A stretch of DNA of 39,017 nt from Actinomycetes bacterium (lineage in GTDB: Bacteria; Actinomycetota; Acidimicrobiia; Acidimicrobiales; Ilumatobacteraceae), in assembly GCA_025351965.1 (NCBI GenBank), contig JANXUX010000451.1, forward strand, positions 1 to 39,017, written 5' to 3'. Position numbers and translations under genes: made by a program. The number at the start of each line of letters is the position of its first letter. Positions within the stretch are counted from its first letter, which is position 1. Of this stretch, positions 16,576-24,593 are shown one piece after another. The notes under the pieces were generated by a model. The model did no database searches. It was not told where the DNA came from and worked only from the letters and a program-made list of their open reading frames with translations.

Positions 16576-16581
16576 ACGTTA
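16576..16581 (-). promoter_or_regulatory. -10 box (TAACGT) of acyl-CoA dehydrogenase gene, probable leaderless start
   Basis: TAACGT overlaps the TAA stop of the upstream ROK gene (16581-16579) and is followed by 6 nt and ATG 16569. Confidence 0.55.
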
Positions 16582-17445
16582 CCGCGCAGTAGCAATCCCG
16601 AGGCCACGTCGGGCCACCGCGGCAGCGCCGACGAGGGGAGCGAGCTCGCCGAGTCCGGCGCGACGGATCTCGAGGTGCTCGGTGAACGACAGCCGGGCCC
16701 GGGCGTTGACCTCGGCCTGAGCAGCCGCGAAGAACGGCTCACCGAATCCGAGGGCCACCGAGCCACCGATGACGGCGAGGTTGAAATCGATGACCGCGGC
16801 AAGCGACGCGAGCGCCCGTCCGACCAGCAGGCCGGTGCGTTCGATGATCGCCTGTGGGGCGCGCTGGGGAGGTCGCCCGGTCTCGGCCTCGATCGCCGGG
16901 CCGCAGGCGTAGGCCTCGAGACAGCCGATCCCACCGCACGAACACGGACGACCGTCGGGCTCCACCACGATGTGGCCGATGTGTCCGGCATTCCCGAGCC
17001 GGCCCTGCAGCAGGCGGCCGTTGGAGAGGATGCCGCCTCCCACTCCGGTTCCGACGACGACGCCGACCATGTTCATCTCGCCCCGTCCAGCCCCACACCA
17101 GGCCTCGCCGAGGGTGAGCGCCTTGGCGTCGTTGTCGATGAAGCACGGCAGGCCGGTGGTCTCGGCCAGTGCTGCGGTGAGATCGAAGTTGACGAACGAG
17201 GGGATGTGCAGCGGTGACACCGTCGAAGACGTCAGGTCGTGGGGACCACCGCAGCCGGCTCCGACGGCGATCAACGGCGCAGGAGCGGCGGCCATCACAC
17301 GCAGGATCAATCGCTCCAGCGCCGGCCAGACATCTCGCTGGGGCGTGGCGACGCGATCGCGCACGACCACCCGGCCGTCCTCGTCGACCACGGCTGCGGC
17401 GAGCTTGGTGCCGCCGATGTCGACGGCGAGGAACATCGAATCCAC
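16579..17445 (-). CDS. ROK-family sugar kinase
   Basis: ROK kinases phosphorylate hexoses or amino sugars with ATP. From GTG 17445 the protein is 288 residues: phosphate loop DIGGTK (res. 9-14), catalytic FIDNDAKA (Asp in NDA), ATP motif GVVVGTGVGGGI and the zinc site CSCGGIGCLE (168-177). The usual sugar-contacting E-x-G-H is replaced by AGHIGH (153-158). The second ROK protein in this window has the canonical AGEIGH. His at this position is seen, as I recall, in NanK-type kinases, so the substrate may not be glucose. Start GTG 17445 is chosen because TACCGT lies 6 nt before it; ATG 17436 is the alternative. Confidence 0.88.
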   Translation of the reverse strand: MDSMFLAVDIGGTKLAAAVVDEDGRVVVRDRVATPQRDVWPALERLILRVMAAAPAPLIAVGAGCGGPHDLTSSTVSPLHIPSFVNFDLTAALAETTGLPCFIDNDAKALTLGEAWCGAGRGEMNMVGVVVGTGVGGGILSNGRLLQGRLGNAGHIGHIVVEPDGRPCSCGGIGCLEAYACGPAIEAETGRPPQRAPQAIIERTGLLVGRALASLAAVIDFNLAVIGGSVALGFGEPFFAAAQAEVNARARLSFTEHLEIRRAGLGELAPLVGAAAVARRGLGIATAR

Positions 17446-17451
17446 ATGATC

Positions 17452-17466
17452 ACGGTACCGGTACCG
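17452..17466 (-). promoter_or_regulatory. ROK promoter -10 (TACCGT) within a GGTACC palindrome
   Basis: TACCGT (17457-17452) precedes GTG 17445 by 6 nt. It overlaps the perfect 14-bp palindrome CGGTACCGGTACCG at 17453-17466, which could be an operator covering the promoter. The palindrome sits in the 99-nt gap between divergent ROK and moxR genes. Confidence 0.5.
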
Positions 17467-17532
17467 GGACACCGCCGCTGCTCTCGGTGATGGAGCACGC
17501 CGCCGCGCCCGCCCCGTCCAGCGTGATCGGTC

Positions 17533-17538
17533 TACCCT
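17533..17538 (+). promoter_or_regulatory. -10 box (TACCCT) of moxR operon, probable leaderless start
   Basis: TACCCT is followed by 6 nt and GTG 17545, with no room for a Shine-Dalgarno leader. Confidence 0.6.
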
Positions 17539-17544
17539 TGCAGC

Positions 17545-18510
17545 GTGACGGCCGCTCCCACGACTCAGATCCCCACCTTTGCATCCCTCTTCGAAGCAAT
17601 CACCGACAACATCGCCACGGTGATCCGCGGCAAAGAACGCGAGATCCAACTGGCGGTCGTCTGCCTCCTCGCCGAGGGTCATCTGCTGATCGAGGACGTT
17701 CCCGGCGTGGGCAAGACGAGCCTCGCCAAGGCGCTCGCTGCGTCGCTGGAATGCACGTGGAAGCGTGTGCAGTTCACCCCTGACCTCCTGCCGACCGACC
17801 TCGTCGGCGTCAGCATCTACCAGCGCTCGACAGAGACGTTCGACTTCCGGCCCGGGCCACTGTTCGCCAACATCGTCCTCGCCGATGAGATCAACCGAGC
17901 GTCGCCGAAAACGCAATCCGCACTCCTCGAGGCGATGGAGGAGCGACAGGTCTCGGTCGAGGGCCGAACCCATCCGCTGAGCCCGCCGTTCATGGTGATC
18001 GCGACCCAGAACCCCGTCGAGCAGGAGGGCACCTACCGCCTGCCCGAGAGCCAGCTCGACCGGTTCCTGCTCCGCTTGTCTCTCGGCTATCCGGGACGCG
18101 AAGCCGAGTTGTCCATCCTCGACGCTCAGGGCGCGACGGATGCGCTCGTCGTGCTCCGCCCGGTCGTGTCGACGGCCGAGGTGATCGCGATGATCGATGC
18201 GGTCCGCAACGTGCATCTCGCCGATCCGCTGAAGGCCTACCTCGTCGACCTCGCCGAAGCGAGCCGCAAGCATCCCGGCATCACGTTGGGCATGTCGCCG
18301 AGGGCCACGCTGCAGCTGGCCCGGGCCACGCGCGCCCATGCGGCGTCATCGGGCCGCAAGTACGGCACACCCGACGACGTGAAGGCAGTTGCATCCGCCG
18401 TGCTCTGCCATCGCCTCGTGCTGCGCGCCGATGCGGCGGCCCGCGGTCTGACGGCGCAACGGGCCGTCGCCGAACTGCTGGCCTCGGTCCCGATCAGTCG
18501 AGGAGCCTGA
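17545..18510 (+). CDS. MoxR-family AAA+ ATPase
   Basis: MoxR ATPases act as chaperone-like motors, usually together with DUF58/VWA proteins. The 321-residue protein has the P-loop GVGKTS (res. 54-59), Walker B LADEINRA (112-119), the MoxR-typical PKTQSALLEAMEE, sensor-1 region VIATQNPVEQEGTY, the arginine segment LPESQLDRF and the C-terminal lid with SPRATLQLARAT. It is followed 3 nt later by a DUF58 gene and then a transglutaminase, the common MoxR-DUF58-TgpA set. The client is unknown. Confidence 0.95.
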   Translation: MTAAPTTQIPTFASLFEAITDNIATVIRGKEREIQLAVVCLLAEGHLLIEDVPGVGKTSLAKALAASLECTWKRVQFTPDLLPTDLVGVSIYQRSTETFDFRPGPLFANIVLADEINRASPKTQSALLEAMEERQVSVEGRTHPLSPPFMVIATQNPVEQEGTYRLPESQLDRFLLRLSLGYPGREAELSILDAQGATDALVVLRPVVSTAEVIAMIDAVRNVHLADPLKAYLVDLAEASRKHPGITLGMSPRATLQLARATRAHAASSGRKYGTPDDVKAVASAVLCHRLVLRADAAARGLTAQRAVAELLASVPISRGA

Positions 18511-18513
18511 GCC

Positions 18514-19668
18514 GTGCTCACTCGCCATGGCTGGGGTGCGCTCCTGCTCGCCGTGGCGACCGCGATCATCGGACGGTTCTTCGGCGTGCTCGAGCTGTTC
18601 GTCCTCGGCACCGGCATCTTCGCGCTCGTCGTCGCCAGCCTGATCTGGGTCCGCGCCCGCCGGGTCAGCCTCGAGGTGCATCGCCATGTCGTGCCGAGCA
18701 CCCTGCAGGTCGGCGAAGTCGGACGGGTCGAGCTGCGCATCACCAACCGCACCAAGGTGGGGACCTCACCGCTGCACCTCTGGGAGCCGGTCAGCGGTAT
18801 GGGCGGCGCGACGTTGCGCCTCGCGCCGCTGCACGGTGGCGAATCCGCGTCTGCCAACTACCGGCTGCCGACGACTCGGCGGGGCACCCTCGTCTTCGGA
18901 CCGCTGATCGTCGAGCGGCGCGACCCGTTCGGTCTGTGCACGATGCGCAGCGAAGTCGCCGGCACCCATGAAATCGTCGTGCTGCCGTCGCATCTCGCGC
19001 TGGCCCTGCCGAGCGGAAACGGCAGCACCGGCCCGATCGGACGACATCTGCGGATGCGTTCGCTCGGTCGCGACGGCAGCGAGTTCCATTCCCTACGCGA
19101 CTACGCCGACGGCGACGACCTCCGCCAGATCCATTGGCGGGCATCGGCGCGCAGCGAGACTTTGAAGGTACGCGAGGTCGAGCCGGAGGGCTTGCGTCGC
19201 TGCACCGTCGCCCTCGACACCGACGCCGGCGAGTACACACCGGAGTCGTTCGAGCGGGCCGTGTCGGCGGCAGCGAGCGCCGTTGCGTCTGCGGCCCGTT
19301 CGGCACTCGCAATGCGGCTGGTCGTTGGATCCGAGACGGATCTGCGCAACACGAACCCGCACGCCGCGATGCACGCCCTCGCCGACTGTGCCCTGACCGA
19401 CTCACCGCTGCCGATGCCGCTCGGCGCGCCGACCGGTGACGGACTCGGCCTGTTCATCATCGTCAGCGGTGGCCCGCAGTCGCCCGGGGTGGCCGAGGCC
19501 CGGCGCCGGATCGGCCCGAGTGACATCCTGGTCGTCATTGCCTGCACCACCACGGCCGACACCGCCAACGCGTTCGTCATCGACTGCACCGACGAGGCCG
19601 ACTTCGCGGCGTCGTGGATCGCGATGACCGGCGGACGAGTGGCCAACGACCGGCGGGTCGCGTCGTGA
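18514..19668 (+). CDS. DUF58 membrane-anchored protein
   Basis: The 384-residue product has two N-terminal membrane helices (about res. 8-25 and 27-47), a beta-rich middle region (VEVHR-like to DPFGLC) and the DUF58 signature EFHSLRDYADGDDLRQIHW. A VWA-like C-terminal part follows. DUF58 proteins pair with MoxR ATPases; the biochemical role is not established. GTG 18514 starts 3 nt after the moxR stop, and the gene's stop overlaps the next GTG (GTGA), so all three are translationally linked. Confidence 0.92.
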   Translation: MLTRHGWGALLLAVATAIIGRFFGVLELFVLGTGIFALVVASLIWVRARRVSLEVHRHVVPSTLQVGEVGRVELRITNRTKVGTSPLHLWEPVSGMGGATLRLAPLHGGESASANYRLPTTRRGTLVFGPLIVERRDPFGLCTMRSEVAGTHEIVVLPSHLALALPSGNGSTGPIGRHLRMRSLGRDGSEFHSLRDYADGDDLRQIHWRASARSETLKVREVEPEGLRRCTVALDTDAGEYTPESFERAVSAAASAVASAARSALAMRLVVGSETDLRNTNPHAAMHALADCALTDSPLPMPLGAPTGDGLGLFIIVSGGPQSPGVAEARRRIGPSDILVVIACTTTADTANAFVIDCTDEADFAASWIAMTGGRVANDRRVAS

Positions 19669-22010
19669 GCACCATCGCCACGGCCCGGCCACAACGACGA
19701 GAGGCCGACCCGGATCAGCGCCGCTCGGGCGGTCTGGACCGGATGGACACCGAGATGGCCAACGACGTGGGCGATCCGGTTGCGGGTGGCTCACCCCGCG
19801 TGGTCGACACGCTGCCGGCGACGTTCGCGCTGACCGCCCTGAGCATCGTCACAGCGGTCGGCTTCTGCCGAGTGTTCGCCGGATGGGAATTCCTGACGCC
19901 GATGGTCGTCGTCGTCGTGTGCATCCATGCGACGAGCTTCGGCCTGCGCGCCCTGCGCGCACCCGGGTACATCGCCATCCCAGCCTCGGTGGCGGTGCTC
20001 TTCGCGCTGATTGCATGGAAGTACTACCCGAGCACGCTGTCGGGACCATTGCCCTCCGGTGAGACCTGGCGGTTCCTCAGCGCCGACATCCGCCTCGCCC
20101 GCGAGCAGTTCCCGAGCGCCGTTGCTCCCGTGGCCGCAGTCGGTGGATTCGTGGTCGCTGCAGCGGCCGCGACCGGTGTCGCGGCGATGCTGTCCGACGC
20201 CTTTGCATTCCGCGCATTCGGTCGGGCCGAGGCCGCCGTCCCGACCGCCGTGTTGTTCATCTTCGCCGCTGCGCTCGGAGTCGACAACCACCGCGTCGTC
20301 CTCACCGCAGTGTGGCTGGGTACCGCACTCGCCGTGATCGCATTCCTGCGGATGACGCACGCCGCGAACGAACACGCCTGGATCGGCCACCGCAGCCGCG
20401 TGCTGCTGAGCGTGGTCCCCCTTGCTGCGGCACTCGCAGGGGGTGCGGCGCTCAGCGGGGCAGTCGTCGGTCCCGCACTTCCCGGGGCGGGTGAGCAAGG
20501 CCTCATCGACACCCGCGATCACAACAGCGTCACCCAGGTCCTCAGCCCGCTCGTCACGATCCGCTCGCAGCTCGTCAACCAGTCCGACGTCGAACTGTTC
20601 ACGATGACCTCACCCGAGCCGCACTACTGGCGCTCGAGCGGGCTCACCGAGTTCGACGGCACGACCTGGGGCATCCCGGTCGGCACCGCAGCCGGTGCCT
20701 TCGAGACTCCGAACGAAGCGACCCATCGGATCACCCAGAACATCCACATCCTCGGACTCGGCGGTCCCCTCCTGCCGGCTGCCTACTCACCGACCAAGGT
20801 GACGGGCGGCGACGTCTACTATGTACCTCTGACCGCAACCCTCGTGGAACCCGACGCCGGCCTCAAACGTGGCACCAACTACCAGATCGTGTCCAACGTG
20901 CTGGATCTCACGGCTGACGAACTGGGCATCGCGACGTCGGTCGCTGCCCCTGACGGGGCCACAGAGCTCCCCGGCGGCTTCCCGTCGTCGGTGTCCGACC
21001 TCGCTGCTCAGCTGACAGCCGGACAGAAAACGGTGTACGGCAAGTCACTCGCCCTGCAGACCTATTTCCGCGACAACTTCACCTACGACCTCACCATCCA
21101 GCGCGGTCACAGCGACGACGCGCTCGAGAACTTCTTGCGCATCAAGCGCGGCTACTGCGAGCAGTTCTCCGCGGCTTTTGCGGCGATGGCCCGCTCGGTC
21201 GGGGTGCCGGCCCGGGTGGCCGTTGGCTTCACATACGGCGAACGCGGCGACGACGGTCGGTACCACGTGTACGGCCGCAATGCGCATGCCTGGCCAGAGG
21301 TCTGGTTCGACGACATCGGCTGGGTCTCCTTCGAGCCCACACCCGGCCGGGGCGAGCCCGGTACCGAGGCATACACCAACACAGAGCCGGCCCAAGCCGC
21401 CGTCGGCGGCGAAACCAACCAGCCCACGGCCGTCACCGCACCCGGTGATGCAGTCACCACGACCACGGCCGCCGGGGGTGCCGGTGGCCCGACCACCACC
21501 GTGTTCGATCCCGAGACACCGACCACCACGACACCGAACATCGTCCTCCCGGCACAGTCGTCGAGTGACGGGGGAATCTCTGGATGGACGGTGCTGATCA
21601 TGTCGCTGGTCGTCGTTGCGGCACTGTGGGCGCTGTTGCTGCCCCGGGTCCTGCGCGCCGTCGCCGCCAGGCGAGCTCCGCAGGATCCTGCCCAACGGAT
21701 CCGCCGAGCGTGGGAACGCGCGGCGCAGGCGTTCGAGCTGATCGATCTCGCCCCCGCCGTCGGCGAGACCCCGATCGAGCACGCCAGGCGGGCCGAACGG
21801 ATGACAGGGATCGACCGCCGAACCCTGAACGAGCTGGCCCTCGATGCAACCGCCGCGATCTACGGACACGTCGGCGACGACGTCCGTGCCTCACGCGCCG
21901 AGCTGCTGTCGGCCAACATCGTCGGCGCCGTACGGGATCGGCTCAACCCCCGCGAACGCGCGGCGGCGATGTTCGACCCGCGGCGTGCCGCACTGCTCGT
22001 CACCGAGTGA
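19665..22010 (+). CDS. TgpA-like transmembrane transglutaminase-like protein
   Basis: The 781-residue protein has about six to eight N-terminal membrane helices, a long extracellular region, a transglutaminase-like domain, a Thr/Pro-rich linker (for example PETPTTTTPN), one more TM helix (IMSLVVVAALWALLLP) and a cytoplasmic DUF4129-like tail. Catalytic residues are Cys498 (RGYCEQFSAAFA) and His541 (NAHAWPEVWF). The third position reads GWVSFEPTPG with Glu where classical enzymes have Asp, as usual in TgpA-like proteins. Such proteins are thought to act on envelope proteins or peptides; activity here is inferred. Start GTG overlaps the DUF58 stop. The frame opens earlier (19614), but that is inside DUF58. 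Confidence 0.92.
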   Translation: MSTIATARPQRREADPDQRRSGGLDRMDTEMANDVGDPVAGGSPRVVDTLPATFALTALSIVTAVGFCRVFAGWEFLTPMVVVVVCIHATSFGLRALRAPGYIAIPASVAVLFALIAWKYYPSTLSGPLPSGETWRFLSADIRLAREQFPSAVAPVAAVGGFVVAAAAATGVAAMLSDAFAFRAFGRAEAAVPTAVLFIFAAALGVDNHRVVLTAVWLGTALAVIAFLRMTHAANEHAWIGHRSRVLLSVVPLAAALAGGAALSGAVVGPALPGAGEQGLIDTRDHNSVTQVLSPLVTIRSQLVNQSDVELFTMTSPEPHYWRSSGLTEFDGTTWGIPVGTAAGAFETPNEATHRITQNIHILGLGGPLLPAAYSPTKVTGGDVYYVPLTATLVEPDAGLKRGTNYQIVSNVLDLTADELGIATSVAAPDGATELPGGFPSSVSDLAAQLTAGQKTVYGKSLALQTYFRDNFTYDLTIQRGHSDDALENFLRIKRGYCEQFSAAFAAMARSVGVPARVAVGFTYGERGDDGRYHVYGRNAHAWPEVWFDDIGWVSFEPTPGRGEPGTEAYTNTEPAQAAVGGETNQPTAVTAPGDAVTTTTAAGGAGGPTTTVFDPETPTTTTPNIVLPAQSSSDGGISGWTVLIMSLVVVAALWALLLPRVLRAVAARRAPQDPAQRIRRAWERAAQAFELIDLAPAVGETPIEHARRAERMTGIDRRTLNELALDATAAIYGHVGDDVRASRAELLSANIVGAVRDRLNPRERAAAMFDPRRAALLVTE

Positions 22011-22051
22011 CGCCGGCCGCGGTCGACGGCGTCGGCCCGGGTCAACCAGTC

Positions 22052-22126
22052 GGGACGTTCCGCGCCCTCGGGGATTTATCGTCCCGCTCAGCGGGACCAC
22101 AGCGACCCGAGGGCGCGAAACGTCCC
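22052..22126. repeat. Nested palindromic element between convergent genes
   Basis: Outer arms 22052-22072 and 22106-22126 are 21 bp and complementary at 20 of 21 positions. The 33-nt centre holds a perfect inner hairpin GTCCCGC-TCA-GCGGGAC (22081-22097). Imperfect symmetry continues outside (GGCCCGGGTC on the left, GATCCCGGCC on the right), making a ~100-bp element. It lies 42 nt after the transglutaminase stop in a 283-nt convergent gap. It may serve as a bidirectional terminator without a T-run, or be a dispersed REP-like sequence. Confidence 0.8.
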
Positions 22127-22188
22127 ACGGATCCCGGCCGGTCCGCCAACCGATGTTCAATCGCAAGTGACGATGACGCGGCCGGCGA

Positions 22189-22254
22189 GTGATGCGGCCG
22201 GCGAGGGCCGGCGGTCGGCGAGTGATACGGTCGGCGAGTGCCGGCGGTCGGCGG
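22189..22254. repeat. 33-bp tandem repeat, two copies
   Basis: Units 22189-22221 and 22222-22254 are each 33 bp and differ at four positions; each begins GTGAT(G/A)CGG. A partial related stretch (GACGCGGCCGGCGA) precedes them at about 22175-22188. The unit length is a multiple of three but no convincing gene covers it. Located between the nested palindrome and the end of the DUF3040 gene. Confidence 0.75.
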
Positions 22255-22271
22255 ACGATGCTGGTCAGCGC

Positions 22272-22300
22272 CGAACTCAGTGGTGGCGCGAACTCAGTGG
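22272..22300. repeat. 12-bp direct repeat spanning the DUF3040 stop codon
   Basis: CGAACTCAGTGG occurs at 22272-22283 and 22289-22300, a 17-bp period. The second copy contains the TGA stop of the DUF3040 gene (22296-22294), so a local duplication of the gene's 3' end is likely. Confidence 0.65.
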
Positions 22301-22632
22301 GTGTCGGGACCCGAGGAGCGCCCGGCGCGGCGACGCAGCTCATCCGGGATGCGGCTGAGCTGATCACGACCGCGGGCGGTGAGCTCACGTTCGAGGATGA
22401 CGCCGGCGCCGACCATCGCGACGAAGGCGAGGAACGACAGCCAGGCGCTGACCTGCAGCGCAGCGATCGCAACGACGAGCGACACGACAAGCGCAACGAC
22501 AGACCACACCAGTCGCCGGCGAGATACGCCGTGATGGCTGCGCGTATTGACCTTGAGCGCGAAGGACGGGTCGGCCTGAAGTTGCTCTTCGATTTGCCGA
22601 AGAATTCGCTGTTCCTCTTCGGAGAGCGGCAT
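22294..22632 (-). CDS. DUF3040 small membrane protein
   Basis: The 112-residue product starts MPLSEEEQRILRQIEEQLQ, the hallmark of DUF3040 proteins, followed by two adjacent membrane helices (about res. 40-80) and a basic tail. Function is unknown; in many actinobacteria the gene sits between dinB and mraZ. Here that neighbourhood is split: mraZ is 9 kb away. ATG 22632 is chosen over upstream in-frame starts because it matches the family N-terminus and has a strong AAGGAG 7 nt before it. Confidence 0.9.
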   Translation of the reverse strand: MPLSEEEQRILRQIEEQLQADPSFALKVNTRSHHGVSRRRLVWSVVALVVSLVVAIAALQVSAWLSFLAFVAMVGAGVILERELTARGRDQLSRIPDELRRRAGRSSGPDTH

Positions 22633-22650
22633 CAGATGTCTCCTTGCAGA

Positions 22651-22675
22651 GCCGGCCCGCAGGGGCGGGACCGGC
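22651..22675 (-). other. GC-rich stem-loop in the DUF3040 leader
   Basis: GCCGGTCCCGC and GCGGGCCGGC form a 10-bp stem with one bulged base and a CCCT loop, ending about 18 nt before the DUF3040 start and just before its ribosome-binding site. No T-run follows, so a dinB terminator is unlikely; it may be a leader structure. In the same 132-nt gap TACACT (near 22735) and TTGTCA (near 22705) are possible promoter boxes, weakly supported. Confidence 0.4.
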
Positions 22676-22764
22676 GTTAGTTTCTCACGTTCCCACTGAT
22701 CTGACAACGCGTCCTCCAACCGTCGCCGATGTGAGTGTAGGGCTGTTTCGTAATCTGCACGGGT

Positions 22765-24081
22765 TCAGCGAGCAGCAGCGGGCCGGTCGTGATCCGGGCC
22801 CCATTGCTGCGCACCGCGGCGCACGAGCCGCAAACCCGTGTTGCTGACCGTACTGGCCGGTCCGATCGCGGTGTTCCCGAAGCGCTCGCGGATGGCATCG
22901 ATGGCCGCAGATGCCTCGGTCCAGTCCGACGCAGTGACCTGATCGTCCTCGCCAGAGAAGCCGTCGAGGGTGAGTTGCTCCACTGGTTCACCGAGGTTGC
23001 TGGCGTGCACACCGAGGAGGCGGACGCCGGGTGTCGGATCGATCCGGGCGAGCAGCGGCCCCACTGCGGCCTGGATCGCGGCGGCCGTCGCAACGGGCGA
23101 CGGCAGTGTCGTCGACCTGGTGATGGTGACGAACCCGGCGAAGCGCACCTTCAGCGTCAGTGTGCGCGCCCCGGTGTCGGCGGCGCGCAGCCGTGCAGCG
23201 ACTGCGTCGCTGAGCCGGACGATCTCGGTCTGGAGTTCGGTCGTGTCGTACAGGTCGCGGGCGAAGGTCTCCTCGTGGCCGATCGACTTCATCGCCCGCT
23301 CCGGTTCGACGGACCGTTCGTCGACAGCCATCGACAGCGCATACAGGTGTCGCCCGCTCGCCTTGCCCAGTGCGGACACCAGCGTTGGTTCGCCGAGCCG
23401 ATACAGGTCCCCGACAGTGTTCACGCCGAGCCGTTGCAAGCGCTCGAGCGTGGCCGGGCCGACGCCCCACAGCTTCTGGACCGCCAGCGGATGGAGGAAT
23501 TCCAGCTCGTGCCCGGGTCGGACCTCGAAGACCCCGACCCCGGGGGCGACACCAGCTGAGGTCGCCTTCGGCTTGGCTGCCACCGACGCCAGCTTGGCCA
23601 GGAACTTGTTCGGGGCGACGCCGACCGAGCACATCAGATCCAGTTCGTCGAGGACCCGGTCGCGCAGGTACTGGCCGATGACCGTGCCCTCGCCGAGCAG
23701 GCGGATGCTGCCGGTGACGTCGAGGAATGCTTCGTCGAGGGCGAGCGGCTCGACGTCGGGCGTGGCTTCGTGGAAGATCTCGTGGACCTGGCGGCTGACC
23801 GACGAGTAGAGCTCGTGATCACCTGGCAAGAACACAGCCGTCGGGCACAGTCGGCGGGCGATGGAGCCGGGCATCGCCGAGTACACCCCGTATCGACGCG
23901 CCTCGTAGGAGGCGGCGGCCACGACGCCGCGCGGGCCGATGCCGCCCACGACCACGGGTTGTCCACGCAGCTCCGGCCGCCGACGCAGCTCGACCGAGAC
24001 GAAGAACGCGTCCATGTCGACGTGCAGGATCGTCCGCCGGCGCGGCTTGCCACTGCTCACGTCGGTCGTGGCCGTGTTCAC
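22765..24081 (-). CDS. dinB: DNA polymerase IV (DinB, Y-family)
   Basis: Error-prone translesion polymerase. From GTG 24081 the protein is 438 residues with HVDMDAFFVSVE (res. 20-31, metal Asp22), SYEARRYGVYSAM, ALDEAFLDVTGS (114-125, Asp116/Glu117) and the CSVGVAPNKFLAKLAS palm segment. Helix-hairpin-helix GVGPATLERLQRLG and a little-finger domain follow. EQLTLDGF near the C-terminus resembles a beta-clamp binding peptide. The frame is open into the Nudix gene upstream, but GTG 24081 lies 2 nt after that gene's TAG stop. No LexA box was identified upstream. Confidence 0.94.
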   Translation of the reverse strand: MNTATTDVSSGKPRRRTILHVDMDAFFVSVELRRRPELRGQPVVVGGIGPRGVVAAASYEARRYGVYSAMPGSIARRLCPTAVFLPGDHELYSSVSRQVHEIFHEATPDVEPLALDEAFLDVTGSIRLLGEGTVIGQYLRDRVLDELDLMCSVGVAPNKFLAKLASVAAKPKATSAGVAPGVGVFEVRPGHELEFLHPLAVQKLWGVGPATLERLQRLGVNTVGDLYRLGEPTLVSALGKASGRHLYALSMAVDERSVEPERAMKSIGHEETFARDLYDTTELQTEIVRLSDAVAARLRAADTGARTLTLKVRFAGFVTITRSTTLPSPVATAAAIQAAVGPLLARIDPTPGVRLLGVHASNLGEPVEQLTLDGFSGEDDQVTASDWTEASAAIDAIRERFGNTAIGPASTVSNTGLRLVRRGAQQWGPDHDRPAAAR

Positions 24082-24083
24082 GG

Positions 24084-24572
24084 CTACTGCTGCTCGATGC
24101 GCGCCGTGGCGCGGTCGGCGCCGTGGACAAGGAACTGGTACGACGCGGGTACCGGCTGCATCCCGGCGGCGAGCCACCCGAGGATCGGTACACGCACCCA
24201 CGGTGGGGAGTCGACCAGGAGCGCCTCGACCTCGGCGAGGTCGACGAACTCGACCTGTTCGACGATGCGATCCGGGTCGTTCAGCGAGATGCTGCCGTGG
24301 GCGACCGTGGAGAACCAGGACTCGACCGTCATCTCCCAGCCCATATCAGGAGCGGTCACGATCACGGTGTAGTGCAGCTGTTCCCACTTCGGCACATGGA
24401 GGCCCGTTTCCTCGAGGACCTCGCGGGAGATGCCCTGGGTGACGGTCTCACCGTCGTCGATCACCCCGCCGGGCGGTGTCCACTCGACGTGGCCCTGTCG
24501 TCGGCGGTTGGCGGCGAGCAGGAGTCGGTCGTCGATGACGACAAGACCTCCTCCGACCCGGAACGAACGCAT
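24084..24572 (-). CDS. Nudix hydrolase
   Basis: The 162-residue protein has a complete Nudix box: GGVIDDGETVTQGISREV followed by LEETGL (res. 35-58), with the REUxEExGU metal-binding Glu residues. It hydrolyses some nucleoside-diphosphate-linked compound; the substrate is not predictable, though adjacency to DNA polymerase IV is compatible with a nucleotide-pool role. GAGACT lies 6 nt before the ATG, one base off the TANNNT pattern seen at other starts here, so a leaderless transcript shared with dinB is possible. Confidence 0.9.
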   Translation of the reverse strand: MRSFRVGGGLVVIDDRLLLAANRRRQGHVEWTPPGGVIDDGETVTQGISREVLEETGLHVPKWEQLHYTVIVTAPDMGWEMTVESWFSTVAHGSISLNDPDRIVEQVEFVDLAEVEALLVDSPPWVRVPILGWLAAGMQPVPASYQFLVHGADRATARIEQQ

Positions 24573-24593
24573 GATCGCAGTCTCGCAGGTCCG

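Noticed and set aside
22011-22293. Possible small genes across the palindrome and tandem repeats, reading VPLSGT on both strands
   Set aside because: The identical peptides on both strands follow simply from the palindrome; no ribosome-binding site or family match.
22651-22675. Rho-independent terminator for dinB
   Set aside because: Good stem but no T-run, and it sits immediately before the ribosome-binding site of the next gene.
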